This document shows, piece after piece, positions 12,003-24,103 of a stretch of 64,000 nucleotides of DNA. The DNA is taken from assembly GCA_021234155.1 (NCBI GenBank), contig JAJEKV010000055.1:3914905-3978904 (forward strand). The letters are read 5' to 3'. The translations under genes and the position numbers were made by a program. Position 1 is the first letter of the stretch, and each line of letters opens with the position of its first letter. This stretch comes from Isoetes taiwanensis. Taxonomy: Eukaryota; Streptophyta; Lycopodiopsida; Isoetales; Isoetaceae. A model generated the notes under the pieces. The model had not been told where the DNA came from, ran no database searches, and saw only the letters and a program-made list of their open reading frames with translations.

Positions 12003-13845
12003 AACCTTTAATTTCTTTCTTTTTTATTCTCCCTTTTTTTTCTAACCCCTTCTCCCTCCCTTTTGCCTTCCTTTCCCCTTCCCCTTTTTTTTTTTCTTTT
12101 TCTTATCAGCTTTTTTCCCTTCCTTTTATCTTTCCCCGCTCTTCCCATTTTTCCACTACTCTCTTTCCCTTTCCTTTTCCCCTTCCTCTTCCTTTTCCTT
12201 TTTCTTTTCTCTTTCCCGTTTCTCATGCATTTTTTTCGTTCTCTTTTGCTTACCTTTTCATGTGCCCTTTTCTTCCTTTCCCCACCCTCTTCCTCTTGAT
12301 CACGTGCCCTTTTCCCCATCTCTTTTCCCATTTCTCTCTCCTCTTTTCCTCATGCTCTTTTTGCTTTCCCTTCTCATTTTTCCGCTTCCCTTTTCCTTTC
12401 AACTTTTCATTCCCTTTTCATACTTTCCCAACCCTTTTGCTTTTGCGATATTCCCTTTTTCCTTTCCTTTCTTTTCCCTTCCTTTACATTTTCCCTTTCC
12501 CCGTTCCTTTCGCTTTTCATATGCCTCTTTCCATTCCCTTTCTCAACCTTTTTATGTACCCTTTTTCCTTCTTTTCCCCATCCTCTTCCCCTTTTTCCCC
12601 TTTCCACTTTATCCTTTCTTGTTTCTTTTTCTTTTCCCTTTCCTATACTCTTTTTCCCTTTCTTTTTCTATTTCCTCACCCTTTTCCCTCTTCCCTTTTT
12701 CTCGTGCCCTTTTCTCCTTCCTCTTTTTTCCTCTTCCTATTCCTTGCTCCCTACCCTTTGTCTAGTCTACTTTCCCCCACCTTTTCCTCATTTTTCCATC
12801 CTTTCCCTCTTCCTTTTTCTCGATGCTCTTTTTTTTTTTCTTTTTCTCTTTCTTCACCCTTTCTCTTTTCCCCTTTCTTTCCACGCCTTTCCTTTTTTTC
12901 TCTTTTTCTCGTTCCTTTTCCCAAGTTCTCTTTTTTCCCTTTTCCCCCTCTCTTTTCCTTTTTTTTTTTTTTTCCCATAGACTTTTGCAACCTTTTCTTA
13001 TTTTCCCTTACCTTTTTCTCCTTTTCTCACCTTTACTTCTCACCCTTCTCGCGGTGCTCTTTTTCCGTTCCTTTCCCCTCGCCTATTCTATTCCTTTTTC
13101 TATTTTCTTTTATCTTTCCATTTTCCTTTTCTCCTTCTCTTTCCTTTTTCCTCTTACCTTTCTTTTATTCCTTTCCCTTTTCCCTTTTCCCCTTTTCCCT
13201 TTCATCGCTTTTCCTTTTCCCCCCCTCTTCCTTTTCCCTTTTCCTTTTCCCTTTCATCGTTTTTCCTTTTCCCTTCCCCTTTTCCCTTTCATCGTTTTCC
13301 TTTTCCTTCCCTCTTCCTTTTCCCTTTTCCTTTTCCCTTTCATCGTTTTCCTTTTCCCTTCCCCTTTTTCTTTTTTTCTTTTCCCTTTTACCTTTTCCCT
13401 TTTCCCTTTTTTCCTTTTTTCCCTTTCATCGTTTTTCCTTTTCCCTTCCCCTTTTCCTTTTCCCTTTTCCCTTTTCCTTTTCCCTTTCATCATTTTTCCT
13501 TTTCCTTCCTTCCCCTTTTCCCTTTTCCCTTTTCCCTTTCATCATTTTTCCTTTTCCCGTCCCCGTTTTCCTTTTCCGTTTCCCTTTTCCGTTTTCCCTT
13601 TTCCCTTTTTTTTTTTCCTTTTCCCTTCCCCTTTTCCTTTTCCCTTTTCCCTTTCATCGCCGTTTTTCTTTTCCCTTTTCCCTTTCATCGTTTTTCCTTT
13701 TCCCTTCCCTTTTCCGTTTCCCTTTTCCCCTTTCATCATTTTTCCTTTTCCCTTCCCTTCCCTTCCCTTCCTTTTTCCCTTTTCCCTTTTCCCTTTTCCT
13801 TTTCCTTTTCCTTTTTCCTTTTCCCTTTCATATTGAAGCCATAGT
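12003..13845 (+). repeat. 1.84-kb polypyrimidine (C/T) tract
   Basis: Almost every base on the plus strand is C or T. The second half has a higher-order unit of roughly 45 bp in which TTTCATCGTTTTTCC or TTTCATCATTTTTCC separates runs of CCCTTTT (for example near 13200, 13252, 13290, 13342, 13428, 13488, 13540, 13684 and 13732). The 533-residue Phe/Ser/Pro/Leu frame across it is a by-product of composition. Long mirror-symmetric polypyrimidine tracts can form triplex (H-DNA) and block polymerases. Confidence 0.9.
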
Positions 13846-13861
13846 CAAGATGAAATTTTAG

Positions 13862-14720
13862 TTGAAGACACGCACACATCATCTCCACCATTGGTCAATC
13901 AAATCCTCGACCGTCCGATTTAGGGTGCGGTCCATTACACAACATTATAATATAAGATATACACATATATGTATATAAATTGGTTGTCTGAAGGTTGTCT
14001 GCGGTATAAATTTATACCGAGAGAGCTGTCGCGGTATAACGAGGGAGCTCTCACGGTATAAATTTATACCGGTCGAGTCCACTTGCGGTATAAATTTATA
14101 CCATGCGAACTCTCTGGCATGTGATATCCACACATCACTATCTATTGTAGTATAAATTTATACCATCTAGAAATTTATTTTGAAGACGTTATGTCCACGC
14201 ATTGTCATCGCGGTATACATAAGTCTATAGCAAGACGGATGAGCAAATAAGAGCAAGTATATAAGATGAAGAGCGAGCGTCTTCGAATCCAACTTGCACT
14301 TCAAAGTGTAAGTTTGTTCAATGAGGCATCCTTTCATGTGAAAATGTTTGCTTCGATGAGACAATGTCAAAATGTGTTGCATTTTTTACAGTTTTGTTCA
14401 TAGTTTTGTATTGATTTTGAAAACTTTGAATAAAATACCTTTTTGGCACTTTTAGTGTGCTTCTTTGCTTTTTTCATGTCTATTTTGTTTAGTTTTTGAA
14501 AATATTACTATTTCTCAAACCAAATTAGGGGGCAAAAGGGATATCAAACAATTTTGAATGAAAGCTAAGTTCACACCCCCCTCAAAATGATGCCTAAAAT
14601 TTTTCAAATTGTCACACTTGTCACAAATATACCACGAAAAGGACCTTTTTGGGGGGATTTTAGGGAATCTTTCAAAGATTCCTTTTAAAGTGCGTTTGGA
14701 GCAAATTAGTGCGTTTCATT
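13862..14720. repeat. Array of GGTATAAATTTATACC palindromes, then AT-rich DNA
   Basis: A perfect 16-bp palindrome occurs at 14003-14018, 14055-14070 and 14087-14102. A copy with one changed end base is at 14149-14164, and half sites are at about 14033-14040 and 14213-14219. Spacers of 16-46 bp carry related GAGAGAGCT/GAGGGAGCT blocks. 14220-14720 has no recognised gene. Confidence 0.75.
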
Positions 14721-14924
14721 TTAAACTTTGTTAATGGTGATTGACCTCGGCCTGATTGTGCCCATTCGCTCGAAGACAAGACGTAGTGCTATCTTAAGGG
14801 CATGTCGTTGGTGCCCCTCGTCGGCCTCTATGCTGCAGAGCATGTAAAACACTGGGTACCCCACACCCCTGGCAATCGGTACAACAGCTCCAATCTGGCA
14901 TGAAACTTCCCACAGATTTGTCAC
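14721..14924 (-). pseudogene. Mutator-like transposase core fragment
   Basis: The 67-residue frame includes ARGVGYPVFYMLCSIEADEG, then HALKIALRLVFERMG and a terminal SITINK. That pattern (glycine-rich 'xGxPxxxMLxxxE', an amphipathic helix, then a hydrophobic strand ending in D or N and K) is typical of the second half of the DDE core of Mutator-like transposases, where the last strand normally ends in the second catalytic Asp. Here it is Asn. The fragment stops right after it. It lies downstream, on the same strand, of two longer frames at 15260-16067 that may be the N-terminal part of the same element. No terminal repeats were found. Confidence 0.4.
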
Positions 14925-15259
14925 GGAAGGTTAAATCCATGGCCCAACCACCCGGCGCTCCATCTCACAAGAAACCTCAACATCCTGTCATCTTGGATGA
15001 CTAGGATCCATGGCCGGTCCAAGGGCTCCGGCGAAGATCGCAGATTCCGGGCTGGTGAAAAATCACCTTCCCGGAGGCTTTCCAATCGTCAATCCCGCTC
15101 TCGGCTTTCCCACATCCCGTACCCAAACTCCCGCCTATGAGGTGGAGAGATTAAATGACAAAATATTTACGGTGCATATCCAGAATGACAAAGTTGAGTG
15201 AGAACTCCAAGTTCATTACTGTTCCAAAAACTAAGCATTCTCTTGAATCTACAACAACA

Positions 15260-16067
15260 TCATTGTTCCATGGTAAAAGAATTTTCAGTGGAGCTTACTG
15301 AGTATTCTCTGCACGCATCCTTCATGGTGCGACCACTTTTGCACGTGCACACTTCCATGCATGCAGTTATGTATTCCTGTGGGATGCCATGGCGCCGTAG
15401 ACCGATTTCCCATTCCTCTAAAATTTTTTCAAACGTGGCAGTGGGGGACCGATGGATGCTTCCATTCAAGTGGCCCATGGCAACTAGCTGGCTCCAAAAC
15501 TCCACGTAAGGGACTAACTTATGAGGCCCGGTTACGCGCCGGTACAACCAACCGCTGGAGTCATCGTCAACTATAAACTCCTCACAATATGCAGCCCATC
15601 GGTACATCGACCTGACATGGTGCTCGATGGGTGGCCTCCCGCTTCTCTGTGAGACCGGGGGCAAGCGGGGATCAGCAGCACTTATTTCAGACGGGTGGGG
15701 AACATAGTGTTGCTGGGCACAGCCTCATCAACCCATACACAGACTCGTTGAGGGCATAACCACCCTGAGGGGCAACACGGAGCCATTCCACTGGGTCTGG
15801 GTAGAGACCGGCCAATTCATGTACAAGCAGTTCTTGGGAATTTTGGATGGGAGTAACTTGTGGAGCAACTTGACCAGGCGGGTTCCACCCATCGCCTACA
15901 TTTTCCCCAATGTCCTCCTCCGACATTGTGTCATCCTCGATGTCATGAAGGTCATACTCACTATCATTTTCATCTGACATCTCATCGGTAGTCAGCCGGT
16001 GACTACCTTCGCCATTCTCGTGCACTCTACTTGAAGACAAATATAAACCATCGCAAAGAAAGTGCAC
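15260..16067 (-). pseudogene. Two minus-strand frames of unknown family, probably transposon-derived
   Basis: The upstream frame (15687-16067, 126 codons) has an acidic stretch (DENDSEYDLHDIEDDTMSEEDIGE) and then NSQELLVHELAGLYPDPVEWL. The downstream frame (15260-15664, 134 codons) has HHVRSMYRWAAYCEEFIVDD, GPHKLVPYVEFWSQLVAMGH and IPQEYITACMEVC. The two are separated by about 23 bases and a frame change. Composition looks coding (varied, rich in W, Y and E), but I recognise no domain. Position just upstream of the Mutator-like fragment suggests one decayed element, which is inference. Confidence 0.4.
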
Positions 16068-16470
16068 CTGCTTCTAGCAATCAAGGCTGCTCTAGCAAAC
16101 GATCTCGAATAGATATCCGAGGTACAGCTGAACATGAACACAAGCCCGAAAGCAAACCTATAGATGCATTGGGGTCTTGACAAAACACAAATAAAACAAA
16201 AAGCAACGCATTATACTACTTGTTTCCCATTCATAAAAAAAATTATACATTGTTTTTGTCCATCCCGAGGGCGTGACAATTTGATGCAACGACTTGCATC
16301 ATTATCTCGCACATCCAACATCGTTTCATCTTTATTTGCCTCGGTTAGCCATTCTACCGGGCCGTTCCCGCAGGGAACGCCGGATGTTAAAGCAATCAAG
16401 CTCCCTTTCACTCATCCTTGCAACGACGGTGAAAGGAGCCGGGAAGAAGTAGGGGGATTGGCTGTCCCTT

Positions 16471-16512
16471 AGAGGAGGAGGAGGAGGAGGAGGAGGAGGA
16501 GGAGGAGGGGAT
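16471..16512. repeat. GGA trinucleotide microsatellite
   Basis: About twelve GGA/GAG units in a row. A related shorter purine block (ggaggaagaggaggagga) follows at about 16530-16548 after a repeat of the ggattg-ctg...tgtccctt flank. Confidence 0.9.
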
Positions 16513-16966
16513 TGCTGGAGATGTCCCTTGGAGGAAGAGGAGGAGGATCATTATCGCTAGAAGGGACACATCGTGCGAAGACGGTCTTGAACTGGCGGAC
16601 CATTGTAACAAGATGGGCTAGAAGAATGGCAACAGTTTTCCACAGAAAATGGCAATATCAAGCAATTTCCCTGCCATTGTTAGAATAAAACATTTTAACA
16701 AAATATGGACCAGAACAAGAAAAAAAGTGCCCACCAAGTTTCTAATAGAAACTCACTTGAGCGAATAGAAAGTCCTTAACGCGGAGATTGGCTTCAAGAT
16801 CAAGCCAGGAGTCGAAGCTCGCTCGAGCGCCACCGGAGGTTCACAAGCGTGAGTTCACAAGGGTGAGTTCACAAGTTCACAATGGTTCGCTCAAAAGAGT
16901 GACTTAAGATCATATATATATTCAAGATTGTTCATTGATGGCACTACGGGCAATATATTCCTTATT

Positions 16967-17503
16967 GGATTTTGCTCCACCGAAAGTCTCGAAAGTGTCA
17001 CGCGGTGGATTTTGCTCCACCGAAAGGATCGCCAAAAGCGCACGGGTCAGGTACGCCCTGCCATCAGGCATGGCCCATGCCCATCAATGTCGCGGACCGT
17101 GACGGTCACGCGACGCCTGGATTCGCCTGGGCAAACCCGCAGGGGGTGGCTGTGCACGCCCGCCATCGCACCGCCCATAAAGTCGCTGCCGTACGGGCCT
17201 GCCGCCCAGGTTTCGCCTGGGAGAAACCCGGTAGGGTGGTCAGGTACCCCCTGCCATCAGGTACCACCGCCCCTGCCAACGTTGCCGTACGGGCCCCAGG
17301 TGGGTTCGCTTGGGCGAACCCGGTAGGGCGCCAAATTCCACTCCCATCCGCTGCAGACATAACTCTGGTTAGGGGTTCGCTTGGGCGAACCCGACAGCAA
17401 TGCCAAGTAAGCAGGCCACCCCCGCCACGTCTTCGACAGGGTTCGCCTGGGCGAATCCGGCGGGTTCGCCTAGGCGAATTTCGGGGTTCGCCTAAGCGAA
17501 CCT
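16967..17503. repeat. GC-rich array of GGTTCGCCTGGGCGAACC hairpins
   Basis: Seven copies of an inverted-repeat unit, core GGGTTCGCCTGGGCGAACCC with compensating changes, lie at 17119-17138, 17209-17229, 17302-17322, 17373-17393, 17439-17458, 17462-17480 and 17483-17502. Each can fold to a stem of about 8 bp with a TGGG, TAGG or TAAG loop. The array is preceded by a perfect 20-bp direct repeat (ggattttgctccaccgaaag) at 16967-16986 and 17007-17026. The spacers are GC-rich, unlike the surrounding AT-rich DNA. Confidence 0.8.
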
Positions 17504-18573
17504 GTTAGACGCTTCAACCGTTTGGGCCATTCAAGCACCGAAGTTAACTCCGGTGCCTCCGCAGTCACGAGCAAGCAGCTTCCCAACGGGGCAGAAGATT
17601 CTAGATTCAGGACAGAGTTAGCATATTTTCAGCTCCATCGGTGCCACCATCGAGCATATCATCATGTATCGAAGCTTCTCCTAGATTGCATACACATTTA
17701 AAAATCTATACATTCTTTGAAAAACTGGGCGAATAGTTCCTGTTTATTTTCATATCTTAACTTTGAAACATATCATTTTTCATTTTGAAATAATTTCCAC
17801 AGCTCTAAAACATAGAATAACCCTCTAATCCTCTTCCTCTTCCTCACTGCTCGAGTCTTCCCCGTCATCTTCTCCACATAACCTCATATTTCGATGTGCA
17901 GATACAGTCCCTAAATATCAAGGGATTTGTAATAATTATAAATGTCAAGAAAGAAGTCATGTACATGAGGTATGTACTTTCGATGAAATCATAATACCAA
18001 GTTAGTCTGCTTGTTATGCTTGACCGAGTTCGCCCAATATTCTCGCAAGAAGATTGGAAAATAAAGATGTCTTTGACTCAAAAGCTTAGCCGGTTGGTCA
18101 AACTCGACCAGCTAGACCCGAATGATAATGGTTTTCATGAGTAGTTCAAATTTATTAACAAAGCAAAGATCACTTACCATCTCTCAAAGTTAACACCATA
18201 CCACTTTGTCACCATCTGTTGGTATAATGATGAGCAACAAAGGATCATTGTACACTCGAAAATTTTTCTCTCACACCTTCAAGGACCGTGATCAGTAGTG
18301 TTATCAAGTGATGGGTGGTTTTTAATTCACATACTCAAAAAGCATGTGGGCTTACACATGTGCCGCATGTACCTCTTCATTGCCCTTCAAACCGCCTCTT
18401 CATTGCCCTTCCATAGCCCTTCATTGCCCTTCAAAAATCATGAGTGTTTTCTATTATATAAAGGATATAATGAGCATATTAGTGATGCAAATGATGATGA
18501 CATAAATTATTTGGTGAAGGTGCTTATATGTGCTGTGATGGTTAAAAAACTGGGTAGGTCAATAAAAAAGTTA

Positions 18574-18686
18574 TCCTGATGCAGTTACCTCATCTAAAAC
18601 AAGTATGCAGCTGTTTTTTAAAAGGACACAGCCTAAGCAGAACAATTGCCATTGTCCCACACTCCAATTTTCACCATCATCTCCAA
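18574..18686 (-). pseudogene. ABCC (MRP) transporter, NBD2 signature/Walker B exon
   Basis: On the minus strand an exon begins after a good acceptor (AAATGCAG) and reads [18 protein letters not shown], then [19 protein letters not shown] and a stop. In ABCC transporters the second nucleotide-binding domain has [11 protein letters not shown] (signature), a helix, then LVLDEATASVD (Walker B and the catalytic Glu). Here VLDE is kept, but the Arg after GQ is Trp and the segment after TAS is frameshifted to a stop. This exon belongs directly after the ABCC exons at 36845-37975. The 18-kb transposon lies between them, 36 bp upstream of this acceptor. The C-terminal exon is not visible downstream. 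Confidence 0.75.
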
Positions 18687-18725
18687 CTGCATTTGCAACT
18701 CATCATGATTAGAGAATAAATAGTA

Positions 18726-18746
18726 GGGTAAAAGCATGCTAGGGTG
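18726..18746 (+). repeat. Left terminal inverted repeat of the 18-kb transposon
   Basis: The 21 bases match the right end at 19 positions. The left 4-bp target duplication AGTA is at 18722-18725. Confidence 0.8.
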
Positions 18747-19230
18747 TCATACATTAGTTCTAAATTCATGTACTATTTTGCACTAGAAACCCGTTTTTTT
18801 ATGTAATTTTGAATGTATGGTAGGAGGCCACGTGCTTGTCGTTATATATTTAAAAAAGGAATATATTTGATTGTTTGTCATCATGACATGAAGTGGCCGA
18901 CGGTTGTTGCGAAATTTTGGGCACAATCACTAGATTCCCTCCGATCCAAGCAAATTCCTCCAATCCATCCGGGCAAGCAAGCAAATTCCTCCAATTTACG
19001 GTCTAAGAATCTAAAACAAAGAAAAGAATTTCAAATTCTTGGCGGATCTTTGCATGCATATCAGTTTTTCATAGTAGTAGTAGTGGCATGGCACAAGAAA
19101 ATCAAAGTATGAAACGAAATTACTCAGCCGATGTCCAAAATGAGGACGGTGATACCGAATCGACAAAGGGAAGCAGAAAATGGTTGAACAAGATACTCTA
19201 AATGACATCTTTGGAATGAAGTGACAGAGA

Positions 19231-22197
19231 GTGATAATCACAACAAAGATGAGAATAGCGATCATATTCCGTGTATTTCACCAAAAAATCGGAAAAGAGC
19301 GTAAAAGGTTGTTGAATGCTTTAGAAATGAAGCCAGTCTCTCTATCTCCCGTGAAAGAGAGGTATTGGTTTCGTGGATCTTGCAAGATAACAGGCTCTTG
19401 GGGTTGTTTAAACTGTGATTGGGCTACCTTCCAGAAGCGGTGGTGAAACATTCATTGTTACAAAATCTCAAAGATGGATTAGAAGAGGTTAAATCTTCTA
19501 ATAGCAAAGTGGACAAGTTGGCGCACCAAGCACTCGCTTTATCCATGATTGTTGGGAAAATGGGGAATTGAAGCAAAAAGGAGTTGCTTCAAAATGTTGA
19601 ACTGCCATCCTCGAATTTGTCATACTGCAGTTGTAAGAAAGAGAATGAAAATTGCAGGTCCAAGTATATGGGCATTAGCAGGCAGAAAGAGAAGATCTGA
19701 TTGTTTGGACGAAGACACAAAGCAATTAGTCATCCAATTTTGGTTAAACAACACCAAGGTTTCACCTAAATACAGGGATGTAAGAAAGAAAAGGCATCAG
19801 TAATCCAGTTTCTTGATATACCACAGGTATTTCATTCTTTACTTTGTGAAATGCTTCTGATCCCTCATGTATATGCTCATTTTTATTGGAATTTATAGTA
19901 TCTTCTTTGTTTTGATGTATGAATGCTTTCTAATGACTGATCTATTATTTATGTATTCACTTTTACTTACTTTTACATATGCAATCACCTTTATTGGTTT
20001 GCTTACATTTATTGACCATGTATATTACACTAAATCTTCCTTTCTTATTTATGCAGTGACTCCAAAATTCTTAAGCAATGTACAGATTAGATATTTGCAT
20101 AATATTGTATGTTATACATGTCTATAGAGTACATATCTTGTACTTTCACTTTCGATAGTGCCTATGGACTTCAAGAATCTACTCTAGAACATTAATATGC
20201 TCTAGGGTACATTAATGTACCCACACTGCTACTTTATCCTTACACACGTATTTAATGTACATGTGTAATGTATATTCTGTTGTCCTTATGTATATTGTAA
20301 GTACATTCTCGAAAGTACATTCTCGAAAGTACATATGAGTGCATATGAGTACATATGAATGCATACGAAAGTACATCCAGAGTACATATTAGTACATTAT
20401 GAGTACATGTTAGTACATTTTGACTCATGTACTCAATTGCACATACAAAATCTTTTATTAACTATGATGATTTGAATGCACAGTGCGAAATTGCACTTTA
20501 AACTTTGTGGAGCAACACCTGTGAGGCACATTGGCATCGATTGTTCAATACCTCAAACCCCGATTGTGTAAGGAAGCTAAAGGAAAGAAACACATGTTGT
20601 TGTGTCAAGCATGAGCAAGCGTGAGAACTTCAGTGAAGGCATTTAATTCTATGAGGGCTAAGCTTCACATCAATTGTAGCTGCAATTGTGAAGTTTGTGC
20701 CGCTAACAAAATGATGGAATTTGTCGCTCACAAGCATACATACCGTAATGTCAAAGACTCTATGGAGGAGTATGGTTTGTCCAAAACAGGATAGTGACGA
20801 GTGGCACAAATTAAATTGTATTACAAGTGATTGCAAGAACTGTGGTAAGCAGAACATTAGCTTGTGTCCAAAAGAAACTGAAAATGACATTGAAAGTAAA
20901 GTCAATTGGCAAATATACTCTTATGTGGATGAGAAGTCTAAAAAGGAGTCTCAAGAAGGCTCGATTGGAGAAGACAACAAATGCACCTGTAATGCCGATG
21001 CCATGTTTGGTCACATGAAGACATTTATCCATCACAACTTTGCAGCCAATCGCAAAGCAAGGAATTCGGCGATGTGTTCAAAACCCGAGATGATTCGTTG
21101 ATATCGCTGGTTGATTTTGCAGAAAAATTATACATTGAAGCCTTTCAAAGAGGTTCACCCAACATTGGAATGCGATCAAGTTACTATAATGGTACGACAT
21201 TACCATGTCAAGGTAAATGGCATCTTGAAGAAGATCGTTCACTTGTATATTTCTGATGACGTAAATCATGATACACATTTTGTACAACATGCATTTAAGC
21301 TTCATCTAAAATGGCTGAAAGAGAATGGTGGATCTCATGTACGATCATATTGTGTGGTCTCGATGGTCGTGCCGCACAATACAAGTCCGTAAGAAATTCA
21401 TATTTCATTACCGTGTACTATGTTGAATATGGCATTCGCTTACAATGGAACTACTTTGGTTCGGGCATGGAAAAGGTGAACATGATGGAGAGTCCCGCCA
21501 AGGCCAAGGTGTACTTGCAAACTAATGCCCCTAAGCTTTGGTAGAACATGGAACGTAGATTAGAGGTGCACATGATGCTTGTGTTGTCTTGAGGAGCAAG
21601 CAATCTAATGTTGACAGAGTATACCGGGAAGTGAAGGAGTCGATATTGATAGAACCAATGCATTGATGTGCAACCTCTTCCCCGGTATTCAAATTGCATG
21701 CTATAGCTTCTATAAGTCCAACTCGACCCCACCTTAGTAATGGTGAGACCATTATCTTGCTTCAATGCTTGCATTAACTTTGAATGGGATGCTTGTGAGT
21801 CCATTTCATTCCGTGGAAGTGGCAATTAAAGAAGCTAGTACCCCGAGTAAGTACTCATTGTGAAGTAGAGAATGAGGAAATCACCGCTTTTGCAAATGAA
21901 AATGAAGAGCTAGAAGATCTAGTACATGTAGGTGATATGTTTGCTTCTTTTGCTGCACCAGAAAATGAAGAAAAATGTGCCATACTATATCCTTCTTTGC
22001 AAGAAAACAAAATTTGTTTTGCGGAAAATGTTATTGACGATTACAAAAATTATCACCATAAGTGTGAAACAAATATATCCGCAGATTACTATCAAAATTG
22101 CCCGGTTGTCACCACAAGTATAAGTTATTGGATGACAAAGAAGTTCTTGTACCGCAGAGTCCAATTATTGGAGCAAAGTTTGCAATGCCAAAAGTAA
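19231..22197 (+). pseudogene. DDE-like transposase, frameshifted
   Basis: Pieces in three frames line up as one protein of an uncharacterised transposon family known from early land plants and animals. In order: a basic N-terminal part (19549-19803) with KRRSDCLDEDTKQLVIQFWL and VSPKYRDVRKKR; an intron with AGTACAT repeats; a Cys-rich part (about 20632-21060) with CSCNCEVCAANK and CITSDCKNCGKQNISLC; then the likely catalytic core. The core reads SLISLVDFAEKLYIEAF, frameshifts to CDQVTIMVRHYHV and YISDDVNHDTHFVQHAF, then frameshifts again to DGRAAQYKSVRN and WNYFGSGMEK. In the family I expect VDFAEN (first acidic residue), WSDG..QFKS (second) and FFGSGHGKG. Here the His of SGHGK is Met. A tail at about 21857-22197 (ENEELEDLVHVGDMFASF) is acidic. 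At least two frameshifts make it inactive. Confidence 0.6.
20279..20420 (+). repeat. AGTACATT-type repeat cluster, left
   Basis: About ten copies of (g)agtacatt/agtacatatgagt, including an exact doublet of acattctcgaaagt. It lies in the apparent intron of the transposase gene. A cluster of the same word in the opposite orientation (aatgtact) is at 34540-34700, in an intron of the convergent gene of the same transposon. Confidence 0.6.
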
Positions 22198-22474
22198 ATC
22201 ATAAGGTGAAGGGTGCTTCAAGTAGCCTTATGCATTGTCTAACATGTGCATGAGATGCTACCGAAGTCTCACTTTGAAATGCTACATGATCCGAATAGCT
22301 TGAACAGATTATATGTTGGACAGATTATATGTTGGAGAGAAATCTGAAAAGAGAAAAGTGCAGGAGTAACATGATTTATATTACATTGTAATTGAGTACA
22401 TCAACTTATTTCAAAACATGTTTCTTGTTATTGATAACTTTATAGAATATATCAACTTCTTTTATGCCTAACTA

Positions 22475-22798
22475 TTACATCCCTCGTGGTGGCTGAAATC
22501 TCATAGGTATTGCATCCATTCTCCTAAGATTTCCTGAGCCATATAATGTTAGGACTAGCCGTGGGCGCAGGCCATCGCTACTTCTCTTGCAATTGGAAGC
22601 CCACTCCACCTCCACGCTTGTGCAAGTAGCTTGACTCGCGGCAAGATTTGGCAACCGATTCCTTCCCAAGGATCGATCATAGATCTTGTGAATTGCCCAA
22701 AGTATTGTTAGCATCTCATCCCTGGTGCTTCTGTCTTCGATCTGTTCGACCTGTTCCCATAATCCAGGCAGGCTGGTAAGGAATCTTGCTTCATACAT
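22475..22798 (-). CDS. Probable 3' exon of the Ulp1-like gene, unknown domain
   Basis: The 107-codon frame begins YEARFLTSLPGLWEQVEQIE and continues DEMLTILWAIHKIYDRSLGR. Varied composition and predicted helices look like true coding sequence. It lies downstream, on the same strand, of the Ulp1 domain at 24.1-24.7 kb and ends about 280 bp from the end of the convergent transposase, so it is probably the C-terminal exon of the second transposon gene. I recognise no family. The stretch 22.8-24.1 kb between them shows only short frames. Confidence 0.3.
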   Translation of the reverse strand: MYEARFLTSLPGLWEQVEQIEDRSTRDEMLTILWAIHKIYDRSLGRNRLPNLAASQATCTSVEVEWASNCKRSSDGLRPRLVLTLYGSGNLRRMDAIPMRFQPPRGM

Positions 22799-24103
22799 TA
22801 AGCCACAAGAGAATGGTACATCTGAAACATATTCTGCTTCAGTCCCTAAAGTAGAAGGTGGTTCATCCGTTCAACCTCTGCTCCATGTACATGTACAAGT
22901 TCCTTTTGTTCTGGTTCAACCTCTGCTCCATGTATAAATTCCTCTTCAATTTCATTTTCCTCAACTTCTAATCCAATAACAAAAGTTAAAAATTATTAGC
23001 ATTTTAAATCTAAAACTTCCTCAACCTTAAATATTAATAATAGATATAATTTAACAAGTACTCAAAAGAGTTATGAAAGCAAATAAACATCAAGAAAAGT
23101 TACAGTAAAACAGATTCAGTTTATCAAAGGCATTGTACATAGGGCCTTTATTCTGTTCATATCTTCGCCGTATTCATCCACTATAGTCTTGATGATAATG
23201 TCACCATATATGTCCCAAGAGTCATCCAACTTATGCTCCTTTATGTAATTGGTAAAATCGGTGCATATTTCAACCCTACCAACCAATCAAATAAGAAGGA
23301 CGATGGTTGTCGCGTTCTATCAAAGGTGTCCATAGTGTGCAAACTTTCTTTGTTGAAAAGAGCTTTGTGCTTAGACTCAAACACACCACGTAGACCATTT
23401 GTATTTAGGATATTCAATGACAATACTATCCATAGGTACTACTTGAGGGGTTACACCAACCTAATTTGTGTAAGGAAGTCCCCAACATCTCTTTTTCCAT
23501 AAACATGTTTAAATTTTGGGATGCCATCTTCATAGAGCTTGTCCAAAATTGATGTTATGATATCTAAGGTAAGAGTTGACCATATGGCCAAATCCCAATG
23601 AAAGGAGGCATATTGAAGCATTGCTTTCATTGTTGGTCCAAGAGAGAAAACTCCATGTTCGTAATTATGGGCTTGTAAGAGGAAATATTCATTTCCCGGA
23701 GTTCTATAAAAGTAACCCGAACACCTTGGATCTCAAATATTAGAGTCCTATAAGGAAGCAAAATATAATTAACATACAAGTAGCACTAGGATTGCAACCA
23801 TTCATTGATTACATTATCAAGATTACATAAAGCCAAATGGCTTAGTGTTGTTTCCAATAAGAAAAAAGCCAATTGGCCTCATTTGATAAAGAGTTATGAA
23901 AGAAGTTAAAAAGCTTCCTGAGGTGCTAGTAGTGCCTGCTTCATTGAGATGGCTCTTATAATTAATCATAGCCTTAATGAGCACATGTCTCCCCGGACTG
24001 CATACTCAAGATCAAACCAATCTCAAGAGAATCAAAGAATGAAAACAAATAGTTTTCGGAATTAAATATTATATAAAAAGCAATTGTGTATATGTTATCT
24101 CAC

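Noticed and set aside
12260-13861. 533-codon open frame rich in Phe, Ser, Pro and Leu
   Set aside because: It arises because a C/T-only strand cannot spell stop codons. All three plus frames are open in parts, and the reverse frames read Lys/Arg/Glu/Gly. No domain.
16408-16611. Poly-serine frame
   Set aside because: Product of the GGA microsatellite.
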